DNA from: Burkholderiaceae bacterium
Lineage (GTDB): Bacteria > Pseudomonadota > Gammaproteobacteria > Burkholderiales > Burkholderiaceae_A
Assembly (NCBI GenBank): GCA_004214155.1
Contig: SGYQ01000003.1
Location: forward strand, 1 to 64,000
DNA length: 64,000 nt
Direction: 5' to 3'
Of the stretch, positions 30,806 to 45,573 are shown one piece after another (the stretch's first letter is position 1; the number at the start of each line of letters is the position of its first letter). A program made the translations under genes and the position numbers. A model generated the notes under the pieces. It was not told the DNA's origin. It did no database searches and saw only the letters and a list, made by a program, of their open reading frames with translations.

Positions 30806-32206
30806 ATGAATCATATCGAACAAAAAACTTTTTGGGCTGAGTGTCTTCTCGGGATAAAAAAAAATTATACAATCCAACAACTTAAAACATGGATTGACCC
30901 TATCTCTATAAAAGAATTACAAATTTTAGAGACATCTATTACGATCGTGCTTTTAGCTCCTAATAAATATAAACAGCAATGGGCCCTGAATCATTTGTCG
31001 CCAACCCTAAAAAACTGGATCTCGACTAATTACTCAAAAACTGTTGTCTTAACTATTGAAGTAAAATCTAACCCACTTAAATCAAAATCTTTAAAACCTG
31101 TCAGAGAACTCCAGATACAAGATAAAAACAAACAATTAGATAACAACAGCCAAATTCAAAAAGACGTACTAAAAGGTCGAATTCAAAACCCCCAACTTAA
31201 TCCCGACTGGACATTTGAAAATTTCGTTCTTGGCAAAGCGAATCAGCTAGCAAGGGCGGCTGCACAACAAATCTGTGATAATCCAGGACATGGGTATAAT
31301 CCGTTTTTTTTATATGGCGGTGTTGGTTTAGGCAAAACCCACCTTATTCATGCCGTCGGAAACGCGATTTTGGATACAAACCAGACTGCTGGTGTGAAAT
31401 ACATTCATGCCGAATCATATGTTAGTGATGTGGTGAAAGCTTATCAAACAAAATCATTTGAAGAATTTAAAAAGCGTTATCACAGTCTTGACATATTACT
31501 TATAGACGATATTCAATTTTTTGCCGGAAAGTCTCGTACTCAAGAAGAATTTTTCTATGCATTTGAGGCTTTAATTGCGGCAAAAAAACAAATAATAATA
31601 ACCTGTGATACTTATCCAACTGAATTAGGCGGTATTGATAATCGTTTGATATCCAGGTTCGGATCGGGGTTGACAGTTGCTATAGAACCCCCCGAATTAG
31701 AGATGCGTGTTGCTATTTTATTGAAAAAAGCCGAAAAAGAGAACTTGCCTTTACCAGAAGATGCTGCTTTTTTCATAGCAAAGCATTTAAGATCAAACGT
31801 TCGAGAACTTGAAGGCGCTTTACAAAAAATTGAAGCATATTGTTCTTTTCACATGAAAACCCCTTCGTTAGAAGTCGTAAGGGATGCACTGAATGATCTA
31901 CTCTCGTTGCAAAAAACGGCTATTACAATAGAAACGATACAAAAGACAGTTGCGGAATTCTTTAAATTGAAACTCGCTGATATGTATAGTAAGCGTAGAC
32001 CTGCTTCTATAGCTATCCCAAGACAAATTGCTATGTACTTGAGCAAGGAATTAACCCAGAAAAGCCTTCCAGAAATTGGCTATGCATTTGGCGGAAGAGA
32101 TCATACCACTGTCTTACATGCAGTGAAAAAAATTCAAAACTCTCGACTATCTAATGCAACGTTAAACCATAACTTGCATATTCTTGAACAACAATTGAGA
32201 AATTGA
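30806..32206 (+). CDS. dnaA: Chromosomal replication initiator DnaA
   Basis: Initiates replication at oriC as an ATP-dependent filament. The 466-residue protein shows domain I at the N-terminus, a polar linker (about residues 90-135), the AAA+ domain with [14 protein letters not shown] and [13 protein letters not shown], and the C-terminal DNA-binding signature [16 protein letters not shown]. It heads the plus-strand dnaA-dnaN-gyrB group. Confidence 0.99.
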   Translation: MNHIEQKTFWAECLLGIKKNYTIQQLKTWIDPISIKELQILETSITIVLLAPNKYKQQWALNHLSPTLKNWISTNYSKTVVLTIEVKSNPLKSKSLKPVRELQIQDKNKQLDNNSQIQKDVLKGRIQNPQLNPDWTFENFVLGKANQLARAAAQQICDNPGHGYNPFFLYGGVGLGKTHLIHAVGNAILDTNQTAGVKYIHAESYVSDVVKAYQTKSFEEFKKRYHSLDILLIDDIQFFAGKSRTQEEFFYAFEALIAAKKQIIITCDTYPTELGGIDNRLISRFGSGLTVAIEPPELEMRVAILLKKAEKENLPLPEDAAFFIAKHLRSNVRELEGALQKIEAYCSFHMKTPSLEVVRDALNDLLSLQKTAITIETIQKTVAEFFKLKLADMYSKRRPASIAIPRQIAMYLSKELTQKSLPEIGYAFGGRDHTTVLHAVKKIQNSRLSNATLNHNLHILEQQLRN

Positions 32207-32375
32207 ACAAAGAAAGGATAAAATGGGTATAACTTTAAAATATCCATTACAGACTGATTTTATTAACACATAAAAAGATTTTTTTTTGATAAGATGATCT
32301 TTTATTTTTAATAAAAACAATAACTTATGAAAATAACCATAAAAACTTGTCTCTATTATTACTACTAATATATAT
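32207..32375. other. Candidate oriC, dnaA-dnaN intergenic region
   Basis: This 169-base gap is the most AT-rich stretch seen in the window. It contains GATCTTTTATTTT at 32296-32308, an exact match to the E. coli oriC 13-mer GATCTNTTNTTTT. TTATTAACA at 32260-32268 differs by one base from the relaxed DnaA box TTATNCACA. No perfect DnaA box is visible, so this is a candidate. Gene strands switch from minus to plus just upstream, and parAB and parS are close. Confidence 0.45.
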
Positions 32376-33497
32376 ATGGAAATTATTAAATTTAATAAAA
32401 GTGAATTATCAACTGCTCTTCAACCTGTTCTAAGTGTTGTAGAACGCAGAAACGCTCTTCCAATATTACTAAATGTACTCATTACATTTCGAAAAAATAT
32501 AGTTTCATTTACAGCTTCTGATATAGAAATTCAAATAACCACTACTCTTTTAAAAGAAGATCACGAACTTAAGGATTTTGAATTAACTGTTTCGGCAAGG
32601 AAACTTTTTGAAATCACTAAATCATTATCTGATCATAAAATTATTGTTTTATCCTTAATCAAGGACAAGTTAGTAATACAACAAGACCAGTCTAAATTTT
32701 CTTTACAAACATTGGCTGCTCAAGATTTTCCATTACTGAACATCAGCGAAGAAAAAAATTTAAAGTTCACCGTAAAAAGTAATGAAATAAAAGCATTGCT
32801 AGATTCAGTCTCATTTTCCATGGCAACTCAAGATGTAAGATATTATTTAAATGGTCTATTTTTACAAGTAAATGGATCGGAACTAATCGCTGTAACAACA
32901 GATGGCCACAGGCTGTGCTTCAATAAACTAATCATTTCTTCTCTAAAAGAATCTTCTGAATCATTATCATGTATAGTGCCGAGAAAGGCAGTAATTGAGT
33001 TGCAAAAAATTCTCAGTACTGAAAAAGATAGCGAGATAGAAATTTGTATTCATTCAAATTATATCGAAATCTCGTTACCAGGAAAAAATCTTATATCTAA
33101 ACTTATAGAAGGGAATTATCCTGATTATCAGAAAGTAATTCCGGACGATAGTAAACATAAAGTAATGTTCAATAGAAACGATCTTCTCGAAAAACTTACC
33201 AGGGTGTCGATATTAACTTCCGATAAATACAGGGGAATAAGAATAACCCTTAAAGGGGAACAAGCCGTATTACAATCAACAAACTCTGACCAAGAAGAAG
33301 CAACAGAGAAAATTATTACCGAAGAAGGAGAAGGGAATCTGGATATAGGATTTAATGTGACATATCTGATCGAAGTTTTAAATAATATAGACGCACAAAA
33401 AGTAGGCTTCTCCTTTAATGATTCTCAATCCAGTGCGGTAATTTCAAATCTTGAAGATAAAGAGTTTAAATATGTAGTAATGCCAATGAGACTCTAA
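32376..33497 (+). CDS. dnaN: DNA polymerase III subunit beta (sliding clamp)
   Basis: Ring clamp that tethers DNA polymerase III. The 373-residue protein has the three-fold repeated fold; ALPILLNVLI near residue 28, ATDGHRLCFNK in the middle domain and the C-terminal YVVMPMRL are the recognisable conserved pieces. It follows dnaA and abuts gyrB with no gap. Confidence 0.98.
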   Translation: MEIIKFNKSELSTALQPVLSVVERRNALPILLNVLITFRKNIVSFTASDIEIQITTTLLKEDHELKDFELTVSARKLFEITKSLSDHKIIVLSLIKDKLVIQQDQSKFSLQTLAAQDFPLLNISEEKNLKFTVKSNEIKALLDSVSFSMATQDVRYYLNGLFLQVNGSELIAVTTDGHRLCFNKLIISSLKESSESLSCIVPRKAVIELQKILSTEKDSEIEICIHSNYIEISLPGKNLISKLIEGNYPDYQKVIPDDSKHKVMFNRNDLLEKLTRVSILTSDKYRGIRITLKGEQAVLQSTNSDQEEATEKIITEEGEGNLDIGFNVTYLIEVLNNIDAQKVGFSFNDSQSSAVISNLEDKEFKYVVMPMRL

Positions 33498-38365
<4,868 letters not shown>

Positions 38366-38447
38366 AATGAAACAGCTTGAAATAATGTTAAATTTTTTGC
38401 ATCATATTACTCAACGTATACTTTTTGCAAGTTTTTTTTTAATAATT

Positions 38448-38963
38448 ATGGCATTACTTAAAATTCTCGAATTTCCTGACCCAAAATTACGTCAACGGGC
38501 CAGCGAGGTCACAGTCTTTGATAACACATTAAAAACTACTTGTGAGGACATGCTTGAGACAATGTACAACGCGAAAGGAATTGGACTAGCAGCAATTCAA
38601 GTGAACATTATCAAAAGAATAGTTGTAATAGATTTGTCCGAAGAAAAAAATAATCCATTGATCTTTATTAATCCTGAAATTATTAAAATCAGTGTAGACA
38701 CAAAACAACATGGAGAAGGCTGTCTTTCAGTGCCTGGTATTTATGAAAATGTTACAAGACCAGATTCGTTTATTGGTAAATATCACGACCTGGATGGGCT
38801 AGAACATAAATTAGAAGCTGATGGATTGCTTTCCGTCTGTTTGCAACATGAAATAGATCATTTGAATGGTCGTGTTTTTGTTGACCACCTCTCAAGATTA
38901 AAACAAGAAAAAATTGTAAGAAAGTTGCAAAAAGAAAAAAAAAGATCTCTGGCAGAAGCATAA
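38448..38963 (+). CDS. def: Peptide deformylase
   Basis: Removes the formyl group from nascent N-termini using a bound metal. The conserved family start is ALLKILEFPDPKLRQ, so I chose the ATG at 38448-38450 (171 residues). The frame stays open upstream to 38367, but those 27 codons look non-coding. Three motifs are intact: GIGLAAIQV, EGCLSVPG and HEIDHL. No good Shine-Dalgarno precedes the chosen start. fmt follows after three bases. Confidence 0.95.
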   Translation: MALLKILEFPDPKLRQRASEVTVFDNTLKTTCEDMLETMYNAKGIGLAAIQVNIIKRIVVIDLSEEKNNPLIFINPEIIKISVDTKQHGEGCLSVPGIYENVTRPDSFIGKYHDLDGLEHKLEADGLLSVCLQHEIDHLNGRVFVDHLSRLKQEKIVRKLQKEKKRSLAEA

Positions 38964-38966
38964 AGT

Positions 38967-39929
38967 ATGAATATCGGTTTTGCTGGTTCAGATAATTTTT
39001 CTTTGAAGATTTTGTCAGGCCTAACGGAGATTATTGCAGATGGAAGTTCAAGTATGTCTCTGGTGCTTACAATACCCGCTAAAAATCAAGGGCGAGGAAA
39101 AATACTAACCGAAACTCCTATATCTTCATTTAGTAAAAAGAATAGCTTTTTTATTGAAACCATCGTGTCTGGTAGACACATTGTTGATTCCTTAAAAGAT
39201 AGAATTTCAGATTTAGATTATTTGATTGTCGCTTCTTTTGGATACATTCTAGGTGAAAGTATTTTGTCATTGCCTAAACATGGATGCATTAACGTTCATC
39301 CATCGATTTTACCAAGATGGCGCGGAGCCGCACCCATTCAGAGGGCGATTGAGGCGGGAGATAAAGTTACTGGAGTTTCAATCATCAAAATGGGCTCGAA
39401 TTTAGATGCTGGTCCGATTTGGAGTATTGTTAAACAAGAAATCGATAAGAATGACACGTATGCTGACCTGGAGGCAAAGCTTGCAAAAATTAGTTTGCAA
39501 ATGTTGAAAAAGTTTCTAAAAACACCACATGACAAAATTACATACAACCCTCAAAATGAAAAAAAGGCAACTTATGCCAAAAAAATAATATCAAATGAAT
39601 TAAAAATTGACTGGACTCAGCCCGCTGTAGAAATCGTCCGGAAAATTAACGCATTGTATCCAAAACCTTGTACATATACATATTTAAATGATAGAAGATT
39701 GAAGTTAGGAAAGGCAGAAGTTTTGGAACATCAAAAGTTTTTTAAGAAAGCTCCGGGAACTTTACTAGTATCGAAAGATAGAAAAGGAGCATTGCTAGCA
39801 GTTCACTGTGGAAGTGGAATGTTGAAAATTAATTTAATTCAAAAGGAAAGTGGCAATTGGATTGACGCAAAATCTTTTATTAATGGATTCAAAAACTCTA
39901 GCGAAATAGTATTCGGGAGAAAAATATAA
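38967..39929 (+). CDS. fmt: Methionyl-tRNA formyltransferase
   Basis: Formylates initiator methionyl-tRNA using 10-formyltetrahydrofolate. The 320-residue protein has the signature CINVHPSILPRWRGAAPIQR with the catalytic Asn-His and a later SIIKMGSNLDAGPI. The C-terminal OB-fold domain follows from about residue 205. It is paired with def, and its stop codon overlaps the htpX start by one base. Confidence 0.98.
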   Translation: MNIGFAGSDNFSLKILSGLTEIIADGSSSMSLVLTIPAKNQGRGKILTETPISSFSKKNSFFIETIVSGRHIVDSLKDRISDLDYLIVASFGYILGESILSLPKHGCINVHPSILPRWRGAAPIQRAIEAGDKVTGVSIIKMGSNLDAGPIWSIVKQEIDKNDTYADLEAKLAKISLQMLKKFLKTPHDKITYNPQNEKKATYAKKIISNELKIDWTQPAVEIVRKINALYPKPCTYTYLNDRRLKLGKAEVLEHQKFFKKAPGTLLVSKDRKGALLAVHCGSGMLKINLIQKESGNWIDAKSFINGFKNSSEIVFGRKI

Positions 39930-40774
39930 TGGGTTATTTTAAAACGTTTTTTCTAATGTTCACGATTATTTGTCTATTTATTTTTACAGGTTATACATTG
40001 GGAGGTGAAGCCGGTTTGCTTATAGCATTGATAATTGGAATTCTAAGCAACCTATTTGCGTATTGGTATTCAGATAAAGTCATTCTTTCAATGTACAAAG
40101 CTAAGGTGGTAAACCAAAACGATTCTCCAGAATTAATCAAAATAGTTTCGGAACTTACCACAAACGCTGACCTTCCCACACCTGCTATCTATATAATCGA
40201 AGAGAATTCTCCAAATGCTTTTGCTACTGGCAGAAACCCCTCTAACGCAGCCATAGCTGTTACAAGAGGGCTTATAGAAAAATTAACTCAAAAGGAACTA
40301 AAAGGAGTAGTAGCACATGAATTGGCTCATATATTAAACAGAGATATTTTGATTGCCACCGTTAGTGCAGTTTTTGCTGCGGCCATCTCATCCCTAGCCT
40401 CTTTTGCACTGATTTTTGGAGGAAGAGGAGACAACCGATCATCCAACCCTTTTTTATTTATTTTGCTTGCATTCGTTACTCCAATTGCAGCTACAATAAT
40501 TCAGATGGCTATTTCAAGATCAAGAGAATACGAGGCCGACAGAGTTGGGGCCCTATTAACCCAAGACCCTGGTTCGCTCGCCTCAGCACTCGAGAAAATT
40601 GACAAAATATCCAGAACTAAAAATTTTAATACTGTTCAACAACATCCAGAAACAGCTCAAATGATGATCATCTCTCCTTTGATTACAAAAGGGTTTAAGG
40701 AATTATTTTCTACTCACCCTTCAACTTCAGAGAGAATATCAAGACTAAATGAAATAGCAAAAAAATTAACATAA
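39929..40774 (+). CDS. htpX: Membrane zinc metalloprotease HtpX
   Basis: Integral-membrane protease of the M48 family that degrades misfolded membrane proteins. The 281-residue protein has two N-terminal membrane segments, the zinc motif HELAH (residues 130-134) with NRD after it, two further hydrophobic segments, and the third ligand in SREYEADRVGA. It lies between fmt and rsmB, the usual betaproteobacterial order. Confidence 0.96.
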   Translation: MGYFKTFFLMFTIICLFIFTGYTLGGEAGLLIALIIGILSNLFAYWYSDKVILSMYKAKVVNQNDSPELIKIVSELTTNADLPTPAIYIIEENSPNAFATGRNPSNAAIAVTRGLIEKLTQKELKGVVAHELAHILNRDILIATVSAVFAAAISSLASFALIFGGRGDNRSSNPFLFILLAFVTPIAATIIQMAISRSREYEADRVGALLTQDPGSLASALEKIDKISRTKNFNTVQQHPETAQMMIISPLITKGFKELFSTHPSTSERISRLNEIAKKLT

Positions 40775-40775
40775 A

Positions 40776-42089
40776 ATGAAATACGGGCCTTTATGGCAAG
40801 ATATTTCCATATCGTCGAAAAATTTTCTAGAAATAGGAAGATTTTCTGACCTTACTCCCAGGCAGAAGTATATACGTTTTGTTGGCATAAAAAGATTAGC
40901 CTTAGCAAAATTTGTAGTACATAAATATGCGAAGACAGATCCCAATAACAACATCTTATACGTCGTTGCCATTTCTATAGCTCTTTATGAGGAGCAAAGG
41001 TATCCGGAATATACACTGGTTAATCAAGCTGTGGAGTGCTTAAAACATTCTTCCAATAGAAAAATAGTCGCTTTTGGAAATTTCATTTTAAGAAAGATTT
41101 TTGCAGACCCTAATTTATTTCAATATAGATTGAGCTGGGAACAAATTAGATTTAATGCTCCATTGTGGTGGATAAATCATTTAAAAAAACAAGTAGATGA
41201 CAATCATCTTCAAAATGTTTTGGTTGATTCATTATTACGGCACCCTCCCTTGAATGTGCGCTTAAACAAGCCACAATATATTAATCAATTATCTTCCGAT
41301 CTAAGAAACATTAATCGAAAAATTGTTAAAGTATCTTCTCACGGTTTAACTGTGGTACCGCCTTGTGATCTTACCCAAACATCATCCTTTGAAAAGGGTC
41401 TGGTAAGTATTCAAGATTTAAGTTCACAAAGAATAATCGATCTTATTCAACCTAAACCTGATGATAACCTTCTGGATATTTGTGCTGCTCCCGGAGGCAA
41501 AAGTCTTGCAATAGCAACTAACAGAAAATGTAATGTTTTCTCTAATGACAAATCAAAAATAAGATTAAAATTGTTAGAAAAAGAAATCGTAAGAATTAAA
41601 GATCACCTAGTTACTATACCTCGGGTAACAAGTTTTAATCCCTTAGTTCCAAAACAACTTAATGCGCTATTTAATTTAGCAAACTCTGGTTTTGATTACA
41701 TAATTTTAGACGCTCCATGTTCTGGATCGGGTATACAGCGTCGTCACCCTGAAATACCATGGACAAAGACCAGGCAGCAACTAGCGACATTGGTCACAAT
41801 GCAGTCAAAACTCTTAGATGCATGTTGGCAAATTTTGAAAAATAGAGGAATTTTAATTTACTGTACCTGTTCTATTTTCTACAATGAAGGGGAAGGCCAG
41901 GTAGTACAGTTTTTGAAACGCCGAAAGAATGTGAATAGAAAAAGTGCACCGGGTTTGATTTATCCAACAATTGGTAAAGACTATTTTCTAAAATATAATG
42001 TAGAAAATGAATTAGATAACGCAGAGTTAAATTATATCGGAGATGATGGTTTCTTTTATGCGATGCTTGAAAAGCAAGAGAGCTCTTAA
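40776..42089 (+). CDS. rsmB: 16S rRNA (cytosine(967)-C5)-methyltransferase
   Basis: Methylates C967 of 16S rRNA. The 437-residue protein has an N-terminal NusB-like helical domain and a C-terminal Rossmann domain with LDICAAPGGKSLAIA. The catalytic cysteines are in DAPCSGSGIQRRHPEI and YCTCSIF. It follows htpX by one base, and its 3' end overlaps the 5' part of the next frame. Confidence 0.95.
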   Translation: MKYGPLWQDISISSKNFLEIGRFSDLTPRQKYIRFVGIKRLALAKFVVHKYAKTDPNNNILYVVAISIALYEEQRYPEYTLVNQAVECLKHSSNRKIVAFGNFILRKIFADPNLFQYRLSWEQIRFNAPLWWINHLKKQVDDNHLQNVLVDSLLRHPPLNVRLNKPQYINQLSSDLRNINRKIVKVSSHGLTVVPPCDLTQTSSFEKGLVSIQDLSSQRIIDLIQPKPDDNLLDICAAPGGKSLAIATNRKCNVFSNDKSKIRLKLLEKEIVRIKDHLVTIPRVTSFNPLVPKQLNALFNLANSGFDYIILDAPCSGSGIQRRHPEIPWTKTRQQLATLVTMQSKLLDACWQILKNRGILIYCTCSIFYNEGEGQVVQFLKRRKNVNRKSAPGLIYPTIGKDYFLKYNVENELDNAELNYIGDDGFFYAMLEKQESS

Positions 42090-42660
42090 TTCGGCTATAT
42101 TGGTATTGCCTATCTTATTGGGTTCATACTCGTGCTCCCCAATGACTGATGAGAAAAATTCAAAGATTACAGTAAACAATGTCAGACTAGTCCAGGATTC
42201 AGTTAACTTAGCACTTACTGGGGACGTCTCTGTCGAGTTAGAAAAGACTCTTACAGAGGCTCTAAGAAAAGGCGTACCATTGCAGTTCAACTCAAACTTT
42301 AGAATATTCAAATTTTCTTTTTTAAGCGCGAACAACCTTTTTGAGAAGGAGCGTAAAGCTATATTGGAGTATCATGGTATAACGAGAAGATTTTCAGTTA
42401 ATCTACTAGATGAAGGAGTTAGCCCGGCTTATTACGAAAGCCTAACGGAGGCCCTAGCGGCATGTTTGAGTATAAAAGATTGGGTTTTTTTCCCGAAAGG
42501 ACTTCTTCCGAATAAAATGGACGGCGTTTCGATACAAGTTAAATTAATGCTTAATCACCAGGCTTTCCCTCGCCCGATTTCTATATTAGCATCGTCAAAT
42601 CAATCCTGGCAGTTATCGTCAGGGTGGGTTGATGTATTATTCATAGAGGAGCCTCTTTGA
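42058..42660 (+). CDS. DUF4390-type secreted protein
   Basis: A roughly 200-residue protein of unknown function always found between rsmB and ntrY in betaproteobacteria. After a hydrophobic N-terminus (ALNSAILVLPILLGSYSCS) it continues as a soluble beta-rich domain with RRFSVNLLDEG and SSGWVDVLFIEEPL. The frame is open from 42043, but ATG 42058 places a basic MRCLKSKR just before the signal. A weak lipobox-like cysteine is present. Export is inferred. Its stop overlaps the ntrY start. Confidence 0.82.
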   Translation: MRCLKSKRALNSAILVLPILLGSYSCSPMTDEKNSKITVNNVRLVQDSVNLALTGDVSVELEKTLTEALRKGVPLQFNSNFRIFKFSFLSANNLFEKERKAILEYHGITRRFSVNLLDEGVSPAYYESLTEALAACLSIKDWVFFPKGLLPNKMDGVSIQVKLMLNHQAFPRPISILASSNQSWQLSSGWVDVLFIEEPL

Positions 42661-44798
42661 GCTTTTTTCTCAGGTTAACGTTATGTCTCGTGGGGGCTAT
42701 CTCGTTAGGTCTGCTGCTTTTGCTCTCCCTGGCTTCTAGCAATTCTCCCAGCATTGACATAAATTATACATGGTTACTGAACGCGAATATTTTGCTATCG
42801 ATGCTGATGATAATACTTACGGGTCTTTTAGTAAGAAAAGCGTGGTTACGATACAAAAAGGGTGCTTTTGGCTCGAAGCTAATTATTCGATTAGCATCTA
42901 CTTTCGCAATTGTAGCCATAGTTCCAGTGACCTTAGTATTTTTCGTATCAAATCAGTTTTTAGCAAAAACTATAAACACATGGTTTTCACAAAGTGTAAA
43001 CACTGCCTTAGACTCCGGCTACGGACTTGGGAGGGCTACCTTAGATGCTATAAAAACAGATGTGGTTTCCCAAACTAAACAGGTCGCAACGCAGATTGAA
43101 ACTGGGTCCAGATTAGATCTTTTACAAACTCTGGAGATATTTGCCTCAAAAAATCAATCTGCTGAAATCTCTGTTTTTTCGTCCGAAGGGGCCATACTAG
43201 CTGTTGAAGGGGCAGCAAAAGAATTGGTTCCAGATGTTCCGTCAAGTGCTTTAATTAATCGTTTAAAAGCATCTGGAGCTCTAGTACAGATTGAGTCACC
43301 AATAAAAAAACTAGATGTTCTGCAAGTCAGGGCTTTGGTTTTATCAGAGTATTTAATTGATTGGGAGGACAAATTAATTATTCAATGGATTGAGCCAATT
43401 CCCGAGATTTTAGTGAAAGATATTGAAGCGTTAAACAAAGGTTTTAACGATTATGAACAACTTCTATTGGGTAAAGAGGGAATAAGTAAGATGTATGGCG
43501 TTACTCTAATTTTCACTTTGTTACTGGCAGTTTCAGGGGCTCTTATTGCGTCTGTTCTCTTGAGTGGTTGGCTTATTGGTCCATTACGTTCATTAGAAAA
43601 AGCGACTAAAGTAGTGGGTTTGGGTGATTTTCGCCCCTTGAAAACTGACAAATTAAATCATGAGTTAAATGATCTTCTATTGTCGTTTAACGATATGATG
43701 ACGAAATTGAGTGCTGCTCAGGCAGCAGCACTGGATAGTGAACGTCAACTAAAAACTTCGAGTCGTTTTTTCGAGCAAATTCTAGCCGGCTTAACAACTG
43801 GTGTAATGGTTTTCGATAAAGATTGGCATCTCGAGCAATTCAACAGTAGCGCTCAGAAAATACTAGGATGCTCACTTGTAAATTATTTGGAATGCTCAAT
43901 TGACAAAATCCCAATTATTTCAGAAAAAAAAATTTATTTCGGAGATTCTTTTAACCAAAATAACGAACATCAACAAAGGGTTGACGCTTTTCGGGAAGAT
44001 GGTAGCAAATTGAGTCTTATAATCACAGCGTTTTTGCTTCCAAATGTAGAGTTTGACAACGATAACAGAATAATTTTAGTTTTTGATGATGTATCCGTAC
44101 TTTTGGAAGCTCAAAAATCACAAGCTTGGGCAGACATGGCCCGGGGCTTAGCTCACGAAATTAAAAATCCATTAACTCCTATAATTCTTTCCGCTGAACG
44201 TTTGAATAAGCGTTTGTCGGGAAAGTTAACTACGGATGAGGAGGTTATCTTAGAAAAATCAACCAAAATGATAGTTGATCAAGCAGTTTCGTTGAAGACT
44301 ATGGTTAACGAATTTCAACAATATGCAAGGCTTCCAAGAGCTAAGCCTATCACTATGGATATTGATAAGGTGTTAAAGGAGTTTTTACAGATGTATTCTG
44401 GAGATAAACGTATAAAATATGAAAATCAAACTCCTGATAAATTATTTTTTAAATTTGATAAAGATCAAGTGCTTCAAGTCCTTCATAATCTATTGCAAAA
44501 TGCCCAGGACGCAATTAATAACCAATACGCAGGTATAATCAAAATTAAGATTTCTGTGACCACTCATAAAAAAAAGGAACAAATTATACTTTCCATTGAG
44601 GATAACGGACCTGGGATAAGGGAAGAAATTTTGTCCAAGGTCTTCGACCCTTATACTACTACGAAGGCAAAGGGCACAGGCCTGGGATTACCAATAGTAA
44701 AAAAAATTATTCAAGAAAATAATGCAGTTATTACGTTAAATAATAAAAACCGGGGGAATGGAGTGGTTGTTCAGTTACTTTTTGATAGAATAGCGTAG
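42657..44798 (+). CDS. ntrY: Nitrogen-regulation-type sensor histidine kinase NtrY
   Basis: Membrane sensor kinase of 713 residues. It has two N-terminal membrane segments, a third stretch at about 35-50, and an extracellular domain. A second membrane region near residue 290, a HAMP domain, a PAS domain, and the kinase core follow. The phosphorylated histidine lies in LAHEIKNPLTPI (about residue 499), and the ATP lid shows NLLQNAQDAI, DNGPGI and GTGLGLPIVKK. The start is TTG in the TTGA overlap with the preceding stop, with GAGGAG upstream. It signals to the adjacent NtrX. Confidence 0.93.
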   Translation: MSFFLRLTLCLVGAISLGLLLLLSLASSNSPSIDINYTWLLNANILLSMLMIILTGLLVRKAWLRYKKGAFGSKLIIRLASTFAIVAIVPVTLVFFVSNQFLAKTINTWFSQSVNTALDSGYGLGRATLDAIKTDVVSQTKQVATQIETGSRLDLLQTLEIFASKNQSAEISVFSSEGAILAVEGAAKELVPDVPSSALINRLKASGALVQIESPIKKLDVLQVRALVLSEYLIDWEDKLIIQWIEPIPEILVKDIEALNKGFNDYEQLLLGKEGISKMYGVTLIFTLLLAVSGALIASVLLSGWLIGPLRSLEKATKVVGLGDFRPLKTDKLNHELNDLLLSFNDMMTKLSAAQAAALDSERQLKTSSRFFEQILAGLTTGVMVFDKDWHLEQFNSSAQKILGCSLVNYLECSIDKIPIISEKKIYFGDSFNQNNEHQQRVDAFREDGSKLSLIITAFLLPNVEFDNDNRIILVFDDVSVLLEAQKSQAWADMARGLAHEIKNPLTPIILSAERLNKRLSGKLTTDEEVILEKSTKMIVDQAVSLKTMVNEFQQYARLPRAKPITMDIDKVLKEFLQMYSGDKRIKYENQTPDKLFFKFDKDQVLQVLHNLLQNAQDAINNQYAGIIKIKISVTTHKKKEQIILSIEDNGPGIREEILSKVFDPYTTTKAKGTGLGLPIVKKIIQENNAVITLNNKNRGNGVVVQLLFDRIA

Positions 44799-44811
44799 AA
44801 AGTATGAATTT

Positions 44812-45573
44812 ATGGCAGAGATATTAATTGTTGATGATGAAATAGGCGTCAGAGAGCTTTTGACCGAGGTTCTTCAGGATGAGGGCCATTCAGTGATATT
44901 AGCTGCGAATGGGGCGGAAGCTAGAGAGCAGAAAAAGAGGCCCTCAATCGAAGTGATTTTATTAGATATCTGGATGCCTGATACTGATGGAATTACCTTA
45001 CTCAAAGAATGGATGTCTACAGGTTTTCAGGTCCCAGTAATTGTAATGTCTGGGCACGCTACAATAGATACAGCTGTCGAGGCCACCAAGATGGGGGCAT
45101 ACGATTATCTTGAGAAACCGATTACCCTATCTAAACTGACCAACACCATAAAGAATGCAACCGAAAAAGCACCAATCAGCTCCCTAATTGGCAGTCAAAA
45201 TGAACAAAATGCTTCAGGTGTTTATCAAAAAAACGTCGTTGTAACTGACAAACGATTCGTTGCAAAAAAGGGTGGTCTGCAAACGATTCATATGCAGAAA
45301 TTAGCCGTGACGGAAGATGAGCAAATAACGAAAGAATCCTTGGCATTATCTGAGGCGAAGAAAGAATTATCCATGATTAATCTGGACTCCCCTTTGAGAG
45401 AAGCAAGAGATTCTTTTGAAAGAATTTACCTCAGTTACCAATTAGCAAAATTACAAGGTAGCATGACAAGGCTTGCTGAAAGGTCTGGTTTGGAAAGAAC
45501 TCATCTTTACCGAAAAATACGACAGTTAGGGATGGAGCTCCAGAGAGGGGTCCTTAAAAAGAACAATCAATAA
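44812..45573 (+). CDS. ntrX: NtrX-like response regulator lacking the AAA+ domain
   Basis: A 253-residue regulator. The receiver domain (residues 1-118) has the phosphoryl-accepting Asp52 in ILLDIWMPDTDG and DYLEKP. The C-terminus (about 203-250) holds the Fis-type helix-turn-helix with PLREARDSFERIYL and ERSGLERTHLYRKI, close to the end of full-length NtrX. In full-length NtrX, about 450 residues, a sigma54-interacting AAA+ ATPase lies between these parts. Here only an 80-residue polar linker remains, with no GAFTGA or Walker motifs. The frame is uninterrupted. It probably acts as a DNA-binding regulator without sigma54 activation. Confidence 0.9.
   Translation: MAEILIVDDEIGVRELLTEVLQDEGHSVILAANGAEAREQKKRPSIEVILLDIWMPDTDGITLLKEWMSTGFQVPVIVMSGHATIDTAVEATKMGAYDYLEKPITLSKLTNTIKNATEKAPISSLIGSQNEQNASGVYQKNVVVTDKRFVAKKGGLQTIHMQKLAVTEDEQITKESLALSEAKKELSMINLDSPLREARDSFERIYLSYQLAKLQGSMTRLAERSGLERTHLYRKIRQLGMELQRGVLKKNNQ

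Noticed and set aside
32270-32305. Hairpin ATAAAAAGAT/ATCTTTTAT after dnaA as a terminator
   Set aside because: The arms do not match exactly and are almost pure AT, giving little stability; the right arm overlaps the oriC-type 13-mer, which explains the sequence better.
38367-38447. Upstream extension of def to an ATG at 38367
   Set aside because: The extra 27 residues are not found in peptide deformylases and begin back to back with the topB start; the family N-terminus begins at 38448.
42027-42335. Minus-strand frame across rsmB and DUF4390 genes
   Set aside because: It lies inside two well-supported plus-strand genes and has no recognisable domain.
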